A program made the translations under genes and the position numbers. This document shows positions 45,186 through 56,047 of a stretch of DNA of 64,000 bases, one piece after another. Source of the stretch: Thermoanaerobaculia bacterium (GTDB lineage: Bacteria > Acidobacteriota > Thermoanaerobaculia > Gp7-AA8). Numbering within the stretch: position 1 is the first letter of the stretch; every line of letters begins with the position of its first letter. Location of the stretch: the NCBI GenBank assembly GCA_017883205.1, contig JADGNZ010000011.1, positions 1 to 64,000 on the forward strand, written 5' to 3'. The notes below the pieces were generated by a model that was not told where the DNA came from, did not search any database, and saw only the letters and a program-made list of their open reading frames with translations.

Positions 45186-46928
45186 ATGGCTTTCTCCGAC
45201 CTCAACGACTCCGTCATCGCGCAGGTGCGCCAGGCCGCCGACATCGTCGACTTCATCGGGCAGGTCACGCCGCTCAAACTCGCCGGCAAGAGCTACAAAG
45301 GCCTCTGCCCGTTTCATCGCGAGAAGACGCCGTCGTTTACCGTCGACCGAGGCAAAGGTCTCTTCTATTGCTTCGGATGCGGCACCGGCGGAGACGTCTT
45401 CAAGTTCCTCACGCTGACGGAGCGATTCACGTTCCCCGAGGCGGTGGAGCATGTGGCCTCGCGGGTCGGAATCGAGCTGCCGAAAAAGAAGCGAACGGCG
45501 CGCGATAGCGACAAAGACGACCTGCTCGAAGTGATGGATGAGGCCTCCGAGGCCTTTCATCAGGCTCTTGGATGGGGCGACAACCCGGCAAAGCGCTACC
45601 TCACGGAGCGCGCCGTGCCGCAGGAGATTGTCGACAAATACGGTTTCGGGTACGCGCCTGATTCATGGGATTACATCCTGACGCGGCTGGCGCGGAAGCA
45701 TGGCGAGAAGAAGCTCGAGACCGCCGGACTGGCCATGCCGCGAAAAACCGGGAACGGCTACTACGACCGCTTCCGCAACCGGCTGATGATTCCGATTCAC
45801 AACGAGAGTGGCACGGTGGTCGGATTCGGCGGACGATCGCTCGACGGCAGCGACCCCAAATACCTCAACTCGCCGGAGTCGGAGATCTTCAACAAGTCTC
45901 GGCTGCTGTACAACTTGCACCGATCGAAGGATGCGATGCGGCGCATCGACCGCGCCATCCTCGTGGAAGGGTATTTCGACGCAATCTCGATCGATCATGC
46001 CGGCGTGCCGGGGGTGGTGGCGTCGATGGGAACGTCTCTGACGACGGGACAGGCATCGTTGATGCGGCGGTTCACGACGCGCGTCGTCATCGCTTACGAC
46101 GGGGACAATGCCGGCCGCATGGCCACGCTTCGGGCAGCACCGGTGCTCCTCGCTGCCGGACTGAGCGTCTCCGCCCTCGATCTCCAGGGCGAAAAGGATC
46201 CCGATTCGGTCGTCCAGAAGCATGGCGTCGACCGTTTCCTGGAGATTCTCGGCAGCGCCACCGACATTTTCGAGTTCGCCCTCGGCGAATGGGGCACGGA
46301 CGTTGCCAAACTCACCGGCCGCGAGAAATCGGAGCGGGTTGAGCAATTCGTACCGCTGCTCTCCGCAGTTTCCGATCCGGTGGTCCGAAATGACGCAGCT
46401 CAGCGGATCGCGGACGCCTTCCGGCTGGAGTTCCAGACGATCTGGTCGCGGGTTCGCGGGAAGGCGTCAACCGCTCCGGAGCGCGAACGGCAGCCCTCCG
46501 GCCGTACGGCGAGCGCGGAAAAGACAATTTTGACCGCAGCAATTCAAGGGAAACTTGTAGCGTCTGATCTTGCCCGCCTGCGAGAGGAATACTTCGAGGA
46601 ACCGGCCTGCAAGACGATCTTTTCCATCATGAAAGCAGACCTTCTGTCGGGTGCGCCTATTGATTTTCAACAGGTTGCGACCCATCTTAAGGGCGAGGCC
46701 GAGCTCAATCTCCTCTCGGAGATCTCTCTCACCGAGGACATCGACGATCAGATCCTCCAAAGAATCGATGAAAACCTTCGCCCCATGGAGCGGGCGTTCC
46801 TCGAGCGTCGCAATCTGGAAATCCAACAAGCCATTAGCGAAGCACAGCGCCAGGGGGATGGCGAACAGGCGGCACAACTGGGCATGGAGAAGGTGCGCAT
46901 CCTCCGTATGTTGAACGAAGCGAAATAA
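45186..46928 (+). CDS. dnaG: DNA primase
   Basis: 580 residues. The zinc finger is CPFHREKTPSFTV..LFYCFGCGTGGDVF (CHC2 type, about 38-65). The catalytic core and Toprim domain show AILVEGYFDAISI and VVIAYDGDNAGRMA. The C-terminal helicase-binding part starts around residue 440. It makes RNA primers at the replication fork. The gene follows mutS2 by 62 bp and precedes rpoD by 138 bp. Confidence 0.97.
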   Translation: MAFSDLNDSVIAQVRQAADIVDFIGQVTPLKLAGKSYKGLCPFHREKTPSFTVDRGKGLFYCFGCGTGGDVFKFLTLTERFTFPEAVEHVASRVGIELPKKKRTARDSDKDDLLEVMDEASEAFHQALGWGDNPAKRYLTERAVPQEIVDKYGFGYAPDSWDYILTRLARKHGEKKLETAGLAMPRKTGNGYYDRFRNRLMIPIHNESGTVVGFGGRSLDGSDPKYLNSPESEIFNKSRLLYNLHRSKDAMRRIDRAILVEGYFDAISIDHAGVPGVVASMGTSLTTGQASLMRRFTTRVVIAYDGDNAGRMATLRAAPVLLAAGLSVSALDLQGEKDPDSVVQKHGVDRFLEILGSATDIFEFALGEWGTDVAKLTGREKSERVEQFVPLLSAVSDPVVRNDAAQRIADAFRLEFQTIWSRVRGKASTAPERERQPSGRTASAEKTILTAAIQGKLVASDLARLREEYFEEPACKTIFSIMKADLLSGAPIDFQQVATHLKGEAELNLLSEISLTEDIDDQILQRIDENLRPMERAFLERRNLEIQQAISEAQRQGDGEQAAQLGMEKVRILRMLNEAK

Positions 46929-47066
46929 TTATCGTCACCTGCCGATTACGTTGGTGTCCTTCGCGGACGATGATTTGACGGGGTGGTCAGCCCGCTTCTG
47001 ACCGTCGCGTCAAGGTCTCGTTCGGACCAAAAGCTGTGGTGCTGAATCTGAGGAGCGAAGAACGAA

Positions 47067-48899
<1,833 letters not shown>

Positions 48900-48923
48900 T
48901 CAACCTCTATCCGCATAGAATGC

Positions 48924-48955
48924 AAGGGCGGCCTCATCGGCCGCCCTTTTTGTTT
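48924..48955 (+). terminator. Rho-independent terminator after rpoD
   Basis: GGGCGGCC/GGCCGCCC stem with a five-base loop, followed by TTTTTGTTT. It begins about 25 bp after the rpoD stop and ends directly before the next start codon. Confidence 0.92.
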
Positions 48956-48959
48956 GCCG

Positions 48960-49637
48960 ATGTTCCTGTTGAAACGATTGATCCTCCTCGGTGCCTTCGC
49001 GGGAAGTCTCTACGCCGCGCCTCCGAAGGCATACCACCTGGAGATCGAAGCGAATCCGGCATCGCCCTTTCCCTTCCTCGGCAAATTCGGAACGGTCACC
49101 CTCCACGTCTATCCCGCCGGCATCCGCGCGGAGACGTTCTGGCTCAGCGGCTTCACGCGCAACGGAGCGAGCACCGTCACGGTCGAGAACCCCCTCGGGC
49201 GCATGTACACCGAGATTCCCGTGGCTCAGATCAGCGCCACGGTGCGCAAGTTATCGACGAGCGGCGTCGAGAATGCGGCGCCGGCCGGCATCACGCTGAT
49301 GAGCGGCAACGTAAAGGGCATCCCGGCCCTCCGCCATCGCCTCTCGTACGGACCCCAAGCCTGGATCGACGTCTGGACGACGGACACAATCCCCGAAAAC
49401 CCTCAGCTTCGCGCGGTCATCATGGAGCTCGTGCGCGGAATCTCCCCCGCCACCGCAGCAGCGATCGGCTCCGTCCGCGGCATGCCTCTCTACGTCGAGC
49501 TGAACTTCCGCCGCTACGAGAGAGTGCAGCTCGTCCGGCTGAAGAGCGTGACTTGGAACAGTGACGGTCAGGACGACGCCCTGAAGACGGGCACGTTCTA
49601 CATGAAAGCGCCGCTGCTCGACTCGATCTGGAAGTGA
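48960..49637 (+). CDS. Secreted hypothetical protein
   Basis: 225 residues from ATG 48960, with signal peptide [20 protein letters not shown]. The mature part is beta-rich and without Cys; segments [20 protein letters not shown] and [19 protein letters not shown] stand out, but no family is recognised. The start sits only a few bases after the rpoD terminator U-tract, with no room for its own promoter or a clear ribosome binding site in between. Its transcript must start within rpoD, or come from readthrough, or be leaderless. Confidence 0.72.
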   Translation: MFLLKRLILLGAFAGSLYAAPPKAYHLEIEANPASPFPFLGKFGTVTLHVYPAGIRAETFWLSGFTRNGASTVTVENPLGRMYTEIPVAQISATVRKLSTSGVENAAPAGITLMSGNVKGIPALRHRLSYGPQAWIDVWTTDTIPENPQLRAVIMELVRGISPATAAAIGSVRGMPLYVELNFRRYERVQLVRLKSVTWNSDGQDDALKTGTFYMKAPLLDSIWK

Positions 49638-49712
49638 AGCGAGAACCAAGACGTTCCTTCGCGTCTTCGCGCCTTCGCGTGAGACAACTGACGTCGAGTC
49701 AGTAGTTTGCAT

Positions 49713-50091
49713 AGTTCGGAAGTCGAACTACACATATCCCGCGCCGAGATAAATAGTTCCCCGGTCGAACTAAATAGTTCCCCGGCTGAACTATTTAGTT
49801 CTCCGGCTGATCTATCTAGTTCCCCGGCCGAACCATTTAGTTCTCCGGCTGATCTATCTAGTTCCCCGGTCGAACTATCTAGTTCCCCGGTCGAACTATT
49901 TAGTTCCCGGGCCGAACTACTTAGTTCCCCCGTCGAACTACATAGTTCCCCGGCCGAGCTATTTAGTTCCGACGCTGAACTATTTAGTTCCGGGGCCCGA
50001 ACTATTTAGTTCCCCGGCCGAACTGTCGAGCTCCGCAGCCGAGCTATTTAGCTCAGAGGCGGACCTTTGCATCTCCGAGGCCGCGTGGTCC
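49713..50091. repeat. 21-bp palindromic tandem array (18 units)
   Basis: Units start every 21 bp from 49713 to 49986. One 22-bp unit follows, then units at 50008, 50029, 50050 and 50071. The consensus contains TAGTTCCCCGGYCGAACTA, so TAGTTC and its complement GAACTA face each other within and between units. End units are degenerate and central ones well conserved. A frame opens through the array as a seven-residue repeat (SSPAELF type), but its start is TTG without a ribosome binding site and the 22-bp unit breaks it, so coding is doubtful. Bases 49638-49712 hold only a CTTCGCG-rich stretch. Confidence 0.95.
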
Positions 50092-50246
50092 GATCGACCG
50101 AGACCTTGGACACGCCGCGAAACCTTCCGGGCACCTCCCGCGTCCAACTATTGGAGCACAAATGTGAGCCCGCCCGGCAGCGCGTCCGATGCCGTCGCGT
50201 ACGAGTCGATGTAGGTTCAACCAGTAACGGAGATTTGACCACCACC

Positions 50247-50888
50247 ATGAGCGATCACAACACCCTCTCTCCCTCCACACCACCGTCCGCCGATGACTCC
50301 CCGGAAACCCGCGCCGCAAGAATGGTCGCCCTCATCGAGGAGCTCGAAAGCCTCATTCCCGACTTTCAGCCCCACGATGCCGCAGAGATCCGCCGCGTCG
50401 CCACCGCCGCCCGCTTTGGCAGGGAGCTGATTCCGGCGATGATCTCCGCTGTGACCTCGTTCGCCCCTTTGGCCGAACGGGGGGTGTTTGACGCCGAGCG
50501 CGCGAAGAGGATGCTGCAATCCGAGAACGCACTCCGCCCCGTCGCCCACCGCTTGTCCGCCCTCCTCGACGGCTTCGAGTTCACGCTGGACAGTAGCCTC
50601 GCCGGCACGAGCACCGAAGCGCTGCAGGGCTACGCATTTGTCAAGCACTACGCCAAGAGCCCTGCCGGCGCCGGTGTCCGTCCGTACCTGGCCATCATGC
50701 AGAAGGCTGTCCGCAAGAGCATCAACCTCCGCAAAGGCGCGGCGCCGAAGCCCGCCCCGCCCACCACGCCGCCCGGCGCCCAGGGATTCCTGGCCCCGAA
50801 CCTCGCCAACCGCAACACCGCCCCCGACGACGACCTCCCCGAGGATTTCCGCAAGGCCCTCGACGCCGTCAGCGACGACGAGGATTGA
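50247..50888 (+). CDS. Hypothetical protein downstream of 21-bp array
   Basis: 213 residues from ATG 50247. A disordered Ser/Pro/Thr N-terminus (about 25 residues) and a Pro-rich linker near 170-185 flank a helical centre (ALIEELESLIPDFQPHDAAE, RPVAHRLSALLDGFEF, YAFVKHYAKSPAGAGV). The C-terminus is strongly acidic. No membrane segment or enzyme motif. No known family is recognised. The 21-bp array ends 155 bp upstream, so the array may lie in its regulatory region. Confidence 0.65.
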   Translation: MSDHNTLSPSTPPSADDSPETRAARMVALIEELESLIPDFQPHDAAEIRRVATAARFGRELIPAMISAVTSFAPLAERGVFDAERAKRMLQSENALRPVAHRLSALLDGFEFTLDSSLAGTSTEALQGYAFVKHYAKSPAGAGVRPYLAIMQKAVRKSINLRKGAAPKPAPPTTPPGAQGFLAPNLANRNTAPDDDLPEDFRKALDAVSDDED

Positions 50889-51047
50889 TCCGAATCCCGC
50901 CCCCCGCCCGTTACGGGTTGGGGGCGGGCCTCCCACCCTACGTCCCGTAGCGATACTTTCCATTCCGAGGAGGTCGGATAGCGCTTTCCTCCACAGATCG
51001 CAGATTCCTCGGACGTCTCGTCTCTCCGAGGGATCCTCGGCGGTGCT

Positions 51048-51650
51048 ATGGACTACCACTACCACTCCAGTTCCCGCGTGATCGCGAGCGTCGCTATCGC
51101 CGATTATCCAGGCTGCTTGAAGTGCACCAAAGACGCGGCGGCGACGGTGCAGTCGGTAGCGACCATCATCGCGCTCCTGGTTGGCGCATGGTGGGTGCTT
51201 CGCCGGCGGCGTACGTATCCACGTGCGAACTTCAAGCACCTCGTGTCGCATGTTCCGCTTGACGACGACACCTATCTCGTGCGGGTTACGATAGCAATCG
51301 AGAATGTCGGCGACGTGCTTCTGCGATTGGAAGAGTCGGTTGGTGCAATTCAACAGGTGGTGCCCCTTCACGACCAGTTACGACCTGCACTAAAGGCACG
51401 GGGCACATTGGGGGCTTCGGACCAGTCCGAGCTCGCGTGGCCGTTCATTGACACGAGGAGGCGCAACTGGAGCGGGAACGAGATCGAGTCGGGCGAGTCG
51501 GCCTCGTTTGAATTCGAGCTATTCGCGCCATGGGCCGTACGCTTCGTGCTTGTGCAGACCTACTTCAGAAACATCACGAAACCCGAAAAACAAGGTTGGA
51601 ATACGTCGACTCTCTACGAACTTAAATTCTCAGGGACGACTAATCTATGA
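51048..51650 (+). CDS. Hypothetical single-pass membrane protein
   Basis: 200 residues with one membrane segment (SVATIIALLVGAWWVL, about 36-52) followed by basic residues, then a soluble domain (VRVTIAIENVGDVLLRLEES, FEFELFAPWAVRFVLVQTYF) that looks beta-rich and Ig-like. No family recognised. A small gene follows 31 bp downstream. Confidence 0.6.
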   Translation: MDYHYHSSSRVIASVAIADYPGCLKCTKDAAATVQSVATIIALLVGAWWVLRRRRTYPRANFKHLVSHVPLDDDTYLVRVTIAIENVGDVLLRLEESVGAIQQVVPLHDQLRPALKARGTLGASDQSELAWPFIDTRRRNWSGNEIESGESASFEFELFAPWAVRFVLVQTYFRNITKPEKQGWNTSTLYELKFSGTTNL

Positions 51651-51681
51651 TGGGTAACGTCCGCGCGTTGGAGGTGCAGTG

Positions 51682-51855
51682 ATGGCCAATGAATATACTC
51701 GCCAAGGTCCGCCAGATCCCAGAATCGCGGCTCTCCTGGATGAAAAGGTACAACCCGCATCACCGCCCGACTCCTCGGAGATAGGCAAACAACCCCGAGA
51801 GTCCGCAACCCCGCAACCGCAACCCATCACTTCGCCGAAGCGTCCGGCGCGTTAG
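51682..51855 (+). CDS. 57-residue Pro-rich small protein
   Basis: ATG 51682 is preceded by GGAGGT at ideal spacing, which is the main support for this small gene. The product begins MANEYTRQGPPDPRIAALLD and is rich in Pro, Ser and Gln, with a basic end (SPKRPAR); likely disordered. It probably forms an operon with the membrane protein upstream. Function unknown. Confidence 0.5.
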   Translation: MANEYTRQGPPDPRIAALLDEKVQPASPPDSSEIGKQPRESATPQPQPITSPKRPAR

Positions 51856-51931
51856 GAAGACGAGCAGCATCCCCGCGGCGACGGAGCGAACGCTGAAGAG
51901 CGACGTCAGACTCGATCTACCGAATTAGCCT

Positions 51932-54802
51932 CTACGCCGCTGCCTGCCGCTGCTGCATCTGCACGGAATCGAGATCGTGGAGCAGTTCTCCGGCGGTGGC
52001 GTAGCGCGCTTTCGGATCTTTCGCCAGGCAGCGCATCACGATCGCGTTCACGACGCGGCCAATCTCGGGGCGCAGCTCGATGGGAGGCCGGGCCGTCTCC
52101 GTGATGTGGGCGGTCAGCACGCCGGTCAGAGACGAGGACGTGAACGGCTTCTGTCCTGCCAGCATCTCGTAGAGCATGACGCCCATCGAGTAAACGTCGC
52201 TGCGCGGATCGAGCTGTTTGCCCTGAACCTGCTCCGGACTCATGTAATGCGGCGTTCCCACGATCAACCCGGCCTGTGTCATCCCTTCATGCGCCTCGGC
52301 CATCCGGGCGATGCCGAAGTCCATGAGCTTGACCTCGCCCTTGTGATCGATGAGCACGTTCTGCGGCTTGATGTCGCGGTGAATGATCCCCTGCTCGTGC
52401 GCGGCTTCGAGTCCGCGGCAGATCTGCCGGCCGATGCCCATCGCTACACGCGTGGCCATCTGGTGCGCTTCCGCCTCTTCGAGCAGCTCTGCCAGCGTGT
52501 ACCCGCGCACGAACTCCATCGAGATGAAGTAGACGCCTTCCGCTTCGCCGTAGTCGTAGGTGCGGAGCACGTTCCGATGCGTAATCTTGCGGGCCAGCCG
52601 GATCTCGCGCTTGAAGCGCTCCAAATCCTCCGGAGAGCGCGACATCACGTCTCCGGGCAGCGTCTTGATCGCCACCGTCTCGTCGAGCTGCGTGTCGACC
52701 GCCTTGTAGACGACTCCCATCCCGCCGCGCCCGATGATCTGATCGATGCGGTACCGATTGGCGAACAAGTTCCCGGGGATCAACTCCTGGGCAGCAATCG
52801 CGGGAGCGGTCTGGCCCGGCATCGTCTCTCCGATGCGCATGGTCGCCATCGAACTGGACGCCTGCCCTACCGCACGCATCATGTTCGTCGTCAGCGCCAC
52901 GAGCGGCAGCGATGCCACCGGAAGCGGTTGCGGAAGCCACTTGAGTTGAACCTGCTCCGCTGTCGACGAGGAGAGGATCTCGCCACCAGCGGCCTGCGCG
53001 GTCTCGTAGGAGATGTAGGCATAGCCGGTCGGCGCGTGCCAGGCGAAGAGCATTGCCAGCAGCGGCGCGTTGCCGACGATGGCGATGCCGGTGTCCCCTT
53101 CGAGCTCGACGGAACCGGTCACGAACTCGCCCGTGGCGATGCCCGCGCCGATGGTCATGTGACCCTCGCCCATCGTGGCCAGTTCTTCGTTGATCGCTCG
53201 TGCGGCCCGGATGGCGTGCAGAATGCCGCGGTCGCCGCGGAAGACGCTGACGAGCCGGTGCCCGATGATCTCGCGGACGAAACCGTCCTGCCGCGCCACT
53301 TCCGATTCCTGAAGCTTCATCGCCCGGCTGACGGCGGCAATGACATTGGCAGCATCGCCCTCGCCGACAGTGGCCGGCAACTCGCGCAGATCCGTGACAA
53401 GCAGAGTCCCTTCGTCGAGCTTGGCTGCTTCGCTTTGCGGCTGTGCACCCGCCGCCTCCCGCTCCTGAGACTTGGCGGCCATCTGCTCGTACAGCTCTTC
53501 GATCTCAGCCTTGTCGCGAAGAGCGGTGATCATCTTGGCGAAGGAACGCCCCAGAATGCCGACTTCATCGCGTCGATCGATCGGCGGATGAACGGTGTAA
53601 TCGCCGCCCGTCACCGCCTGCGCGATGCCGGCCAGTTCCTCGATCGGATGCGTGAGCCGCTTTGCGATCAGCCACGAGAAGATGAACGCCAGGAGGAGAG
53701 CGCCACCGCCGCCGGCCAGGAGAGCGCTCTCGATGTCTTTGAACGGTTTGAGCTCGATGTCCAGTGAGCGAAGGAACACGGCCGCTCCGGCCGGCGGGCT
53801 GACAGGCGCGCCCTTTTCATCGGCAACGACGACCGACTGCAGCGGTCCGCCGGTCATGACGTACTTGCTGCGCTCGATCTCGACGGTCGAAGGCTGGACA
53901 TCCTTGCCCGTCTTGAGAATCGGATCGACGCTCTTCATCTGGGCCATGTTGAAGATCGGCGCATCCGTCGACCGGACGGGAGGACTGGAGACGTCCGCCG
54001 GAGCAAAGATGACCCCGGCATTGGTCGACTCGGCGATCCGGTTTGCGAAGACCTCGTCGATGGCGTAAGCGTTGATCAGATAGCCTTTACGGACGTTGTT
54101 CGCGCCCAGGATCATCGGGGCCATCGCAGCGTGATAGAGATGACCGCCCGTCGTGATGACACCCGTCACGACGTTGATCGAGGCGTCGTCGACGAGCTGC
54201 TTCACCATCGGCGTCGACGCGTAGAGGTCTTCCATTTTGTCGCCGGAGAGGGCCGGACGATCCGTCCGCGACAGAACGCGGCCCTGACCGTCGAGCACGA
54301 TCATCAGATCGCTGTGCAGCGATTCTTTCTGTTGATTCAGTTGGTCGAGGATGTCCGCGAAATCGATCGCGGGTGCGGCCGGGGTTGCCGGCGTGGCTGA
54401 CGGCGCAGCGGAAGGCTTGGTTTCCGCTGGAGCGCCCGCCGGCGTCGCAGTCGCAACATCGGTCGTCCCGCTCATGGCGTGCTCCATGTAGGCCACAAAC
54501 GACGGATCGCGGCCGAGGAACTCGGCGCTGAGCGAAAGTCTGCCGAGACGCTGGCGTTCCAACTCTTTGAACAGCTTCGCGGCGCTGGCAATCGACTTGT
54601 CGACGGTCGTTCTGGCAATCGCGTTCGCTCGTTGAATCGTGATCCCGATCGCAATTCCGACGACGATCACGATGAGGAGCGCGGTCAGGCCGAAGAGCTT
54701 CCAGACCAGCGGAAACTTTGCCTTTTCGACGACGGGCGCCTTGCGGACGGGCAACTCGCCGGTCACGGTCCGCGTAGGTGCGGCGAGAGGCTCCGCAGTC
54801 AC
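51932..54802 (-). CDS. Sensor Ser/Thr protein kinase with degenerate cyclase domain
   Basis: 956 residues from GTG 54802. A first membrane helix (about 33-55), an extracytoplasmic sensor region (about 56-360) with an Ala/Pro-rich insert, a second helix (ALLLAFIFSWLIA), and HAMP (about 385-440) precede a class III cyclase-like domain (about 465-620: LLVTDLRELP, GIATGEFVTGSVE, AIVGNAPLLAMLF). The second metal Asp of that domain is replaced (IGHRLVSVF instead of a GD motif), so catalysis is unlikely. The C-terminal kinase (about 685-945) is intact: IGRGGMGVVYK, VAIK, HRDIKPQNVL, MDFGIAR, GTPHYMSPEQ. It is coupled to the cupredoxin gene upstream. Confidence 0.93.
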   Translation of the reverse strand: MTAEPLAAPTRTVTGELPVRKAPVVEKAKFPLVWKLFGLTALLIVIVVGIAIGITIQRANAIARTTVDKSIASAAKLFKELERQRLGRLSLSAEFLGRDPSFVAYMEHAMSGTTDVATATPAGAPAETKPSAAPSATPATPAAPAIDFADILDQLNQQKESLHSDLMIVLDGQGRVLSRTDRPALSGDKMEDLYASTPMVKQLVDDASINVVTGVITTGGHLYHAAMAPMILGANNVRKGYLINAYAIDEVFANRIAESTNAGVIFAPADVSSPPVRSTDAPIFNMAQMKSVDPILKTGKDVQPSTVEIERSKYVMTGGPLQSVVVADEKGAPVSPPAGAAVFLRSLDIELKPFKDIESALLAGGGGALLLAFIFSWLIAKRLTHPIEELAGIAQAVTGGDYTVHPPIDRRDEVGILGRSFAKMITALRDKAEIEELYEQMAAKSQEREAAGAQPQSEAAKLDEGTLLVTDLRELPATVGEGDAANVIAAVSRAMKLQESEVARQDGFVREIIGHRLVSVFRGDRGILHAIRAARAINEELATMGEGHMTIGAGIATGEFVTGSVELEGDTGIAIVGNAPLLAMLFAWHAPTGYAYISYETAQAAGGEILSSSTAEQVQLKWLPQPLPVASLPLVALTTNMMRAVGQASSSMATMRIGETMPGQTAPAIAAQELIPGNLFANRYRIDQIIGRGGMGVVYKAVDTQLDETVAIKTLPGDVMSRSPEDLERFKREIRLARKITHRNVLRTYDYGEAEGVYFISMEFVRGYTLAELLEEAEAHQMATRVAMGIGRQICRGLEAAHEQGIIHRDIKPQNVLIDHKGEVKLMDFGIARMAEAHEGMTQAGLIVGTPHYMSPEQVQGKQLDPRSDVYSMGVMLYEMLAGQKPFTSSSLTGVLTAHITETARPPIELRPEIGRVVNAIVMRCLAKDPKARYATAGELLHDLDSVQMQQRQAAA

Positions 54803-54803
54803 C

Positions 54804-55475
54804 TCAGTAGTCCCTCGGCTGCTGATACGGCTTGCCCACCTTGTTCATGTGGACTGTCGCTCGATAGTTCCGGCTGTCGAGTGTGAGCGTCACGGCCTGG
54901 CTTGGCCCCGTGCTGGTGACGTCGACCACCGGCGCCTCGCTCGTGCCTCCCTGCTCGTTCCAGACATCGAGGCGGTACTTGCCCGGCGGAACATCGCCGA
55001 CGGAGAAGTTTCCGTTGGCATCGGCAAAGCCGAAGTACGGGGTCGACAGCACGTGAATGACCGCCGACATGTTCGGGTGGACATTGCAGTAGACGTTGAC
55101 GATGCCGGGCGATGCGAACTTCTGCGATTTGCCGGCACCTTTGCGGTAAAGCCCGAGGTCGAAGGCGTTGTTCGAGGAGAGCGAGAAGAGGTTGTGCGAG
55201 ATGGGATCATCGTTGGGGAAACTGACTGTCGAGCCGACGGGAACAGCCAGCACGTGAGGAATCAGCGTCTTGTTCCTGGTGACGAGTTGAAACGTCCCGG
55301 GAGCGCGGGGGACGACGCGGCCGTTCACCGGCTCGAGCCAGACGAGCGTTTCGGCGGGGATAGGATTCTGGCCACGCTTCGTCACGAACGCGACTTTTCC
55401 GGTGACGTTGGCCGCCGCCATAGGTAGCGCGACGAGTATGAGACAAGCCGCGAGATGGGCTGGAAGTCGTTTCAT
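54804..55475 (-). CDS. Secreted cupredoxin-like protein
   Basis: 223 residues from ATG 55475 with signal peptide MKRLPAHLAACLILVALPM. The cupredoxin core shows likely type-1 copper ligands: His in DPISHNLFS (about 91) and Cys, His and Met in YCNVHPNMSAVI (about 128-135). A carboxypeptidase-regulatory-like beta domain follows (GYxDANGNFSVGDVPPGKYRL pattern). Its stop is immediately before the GTG of the sensor kinase, so the two are one operon, and it could report redox or copper state to that kinase; this is inference. Confidence 0.82.
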   Translation of the reverse strand: MKRLPAHLAACLILVALPMAAANVTGKVAFVTKRGQNPIPAETLVWLEPVNGRVVPRAPGTFQLVTRNKTLIPHVLAVPVGSTVSFPNDDPISHNLFSLSSNNAFDLGLYRKGAGKSQKFASPGIVNVYCNVHPNMSAVIHVLSTPYFGFADANGNFSVGDVPPGKYRLDVWNEQGGTSEAPVVDVTSTGPSQAVTLTLDSRNYRATVHMNKVGKPYQQPRDY

Positions 55476-55566
55476 CTCAATGGGCTCCGGAAAGGCGTCA
55501 TCGTAGCACACGCTCCTGGGCGCATCAGCAAGTCCGTGGACCCGGCAGTTGGCCTGAAATTTAGTA

Positions 55567-55594
55567 TTGCTATTGGGGACGAAAAACGTATCAT
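55567..55594 (+). promoter_or_regulatory. Candidate promoter for the orphan plus-strand locus
   Basis: TTGCTA (55567-55572) and TATCAT (55589-55594) with 16-bp spacing, in a local AT-rich stretch between two minus-strand genes. By-eye match only. Confidence 0.35.
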
Positions 55595-55689
55595 CTTATC
55601 CATGCTCGACAGGTTACGGGTGGGATGGGCTGGAAGATTCAGCCGCGCTACGCGTTTGCCTTGGAGTATACGGTCTGGGTGAGGCAATT

Positions 55690-55965
55690 GGCCTCATCGT
55701 TCTTTGAAGCTTAACGACAGGACATCAAGATCCCGCTCCTCCCTTCCACCACAGGGCGAGTAGGAGCGGTCGATCCGGTCCGTGACGCTGGCGAGGTGGG
55801 CTGCTGATCCATTAGCAGCGGCGCTAGTTGCGGGTCCGCCGGAAATTCATGGGGGAGGAGGTACTAATTTCGATGGATTGTCCTAGTAAAACTCAGGGGG
55901 TTGGCTCGTAAGGGCTGGTCTCCACCCCGGAAGGGCGCCCGTTAAACGGCGCCCTTTTTCTTTTG
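55690..55965 (+). ncRNA. Candidate structured RNA or micropeptide locus
   Basis: A stretch with no long frame on either strand but several strong local stems: CCGCTCCT/AGGAGCGG (55733-55740 with 55762-55769), GCTGCT/AGCAGC near 55799-55818, and GAAATT/AATTTC near 55842-55870. It ends in a strong plus-strand terminator. Near the 3' end, GGAGGAGGTA (55854-55863) precedes ATG 55873 of a 12-codon frame (MDCPSKTQGVGS, stop 55909-55911). An in-frame ATG at 55849 would make it 20 residues. It does not show the hallmarks of tmRNA, RNase P RNA, SRP RNA or 6S RNA that I can recognise. Confidence 0.4.
55931..55965 (+). terminator. Rho-independent terminator of orphan locus
   Basis: AAGGGCGCC and GGCGCCCTT arms around CGTTAAAC, followed by TTTTTCTTTT on the plus strand. 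Nothing annotated on the plus strand feeds into it, which implies an unannotated transcript. Confidence 0.88.
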
Positions 55966-56047
55966 GTGGCGGCGCCCTCCGCGCGCCCAATTTTCGGCCT
56001 GCAGCGACCCAACTCAGGTTCTGAGTCTCTGTGATCCATCAATCCCA

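Noticed and set aside
49707-50009. 100-residue heptapeptide-repeat protein
   Set aside because: TTG start without a ribosome binding site, and a 22-bp unit shifts the frame while the DNA repeat continues; treated as non-coding array.
55601-55965. tmRNA, RNase P RNA, SRP RNA or 6S RNA
   Set aside because: Expected conserved segments (T-arm and tag region, GAGGAAAGTCC box, SRP GGTCAGG..GGAAGG loop, long closed rod) are not visible.
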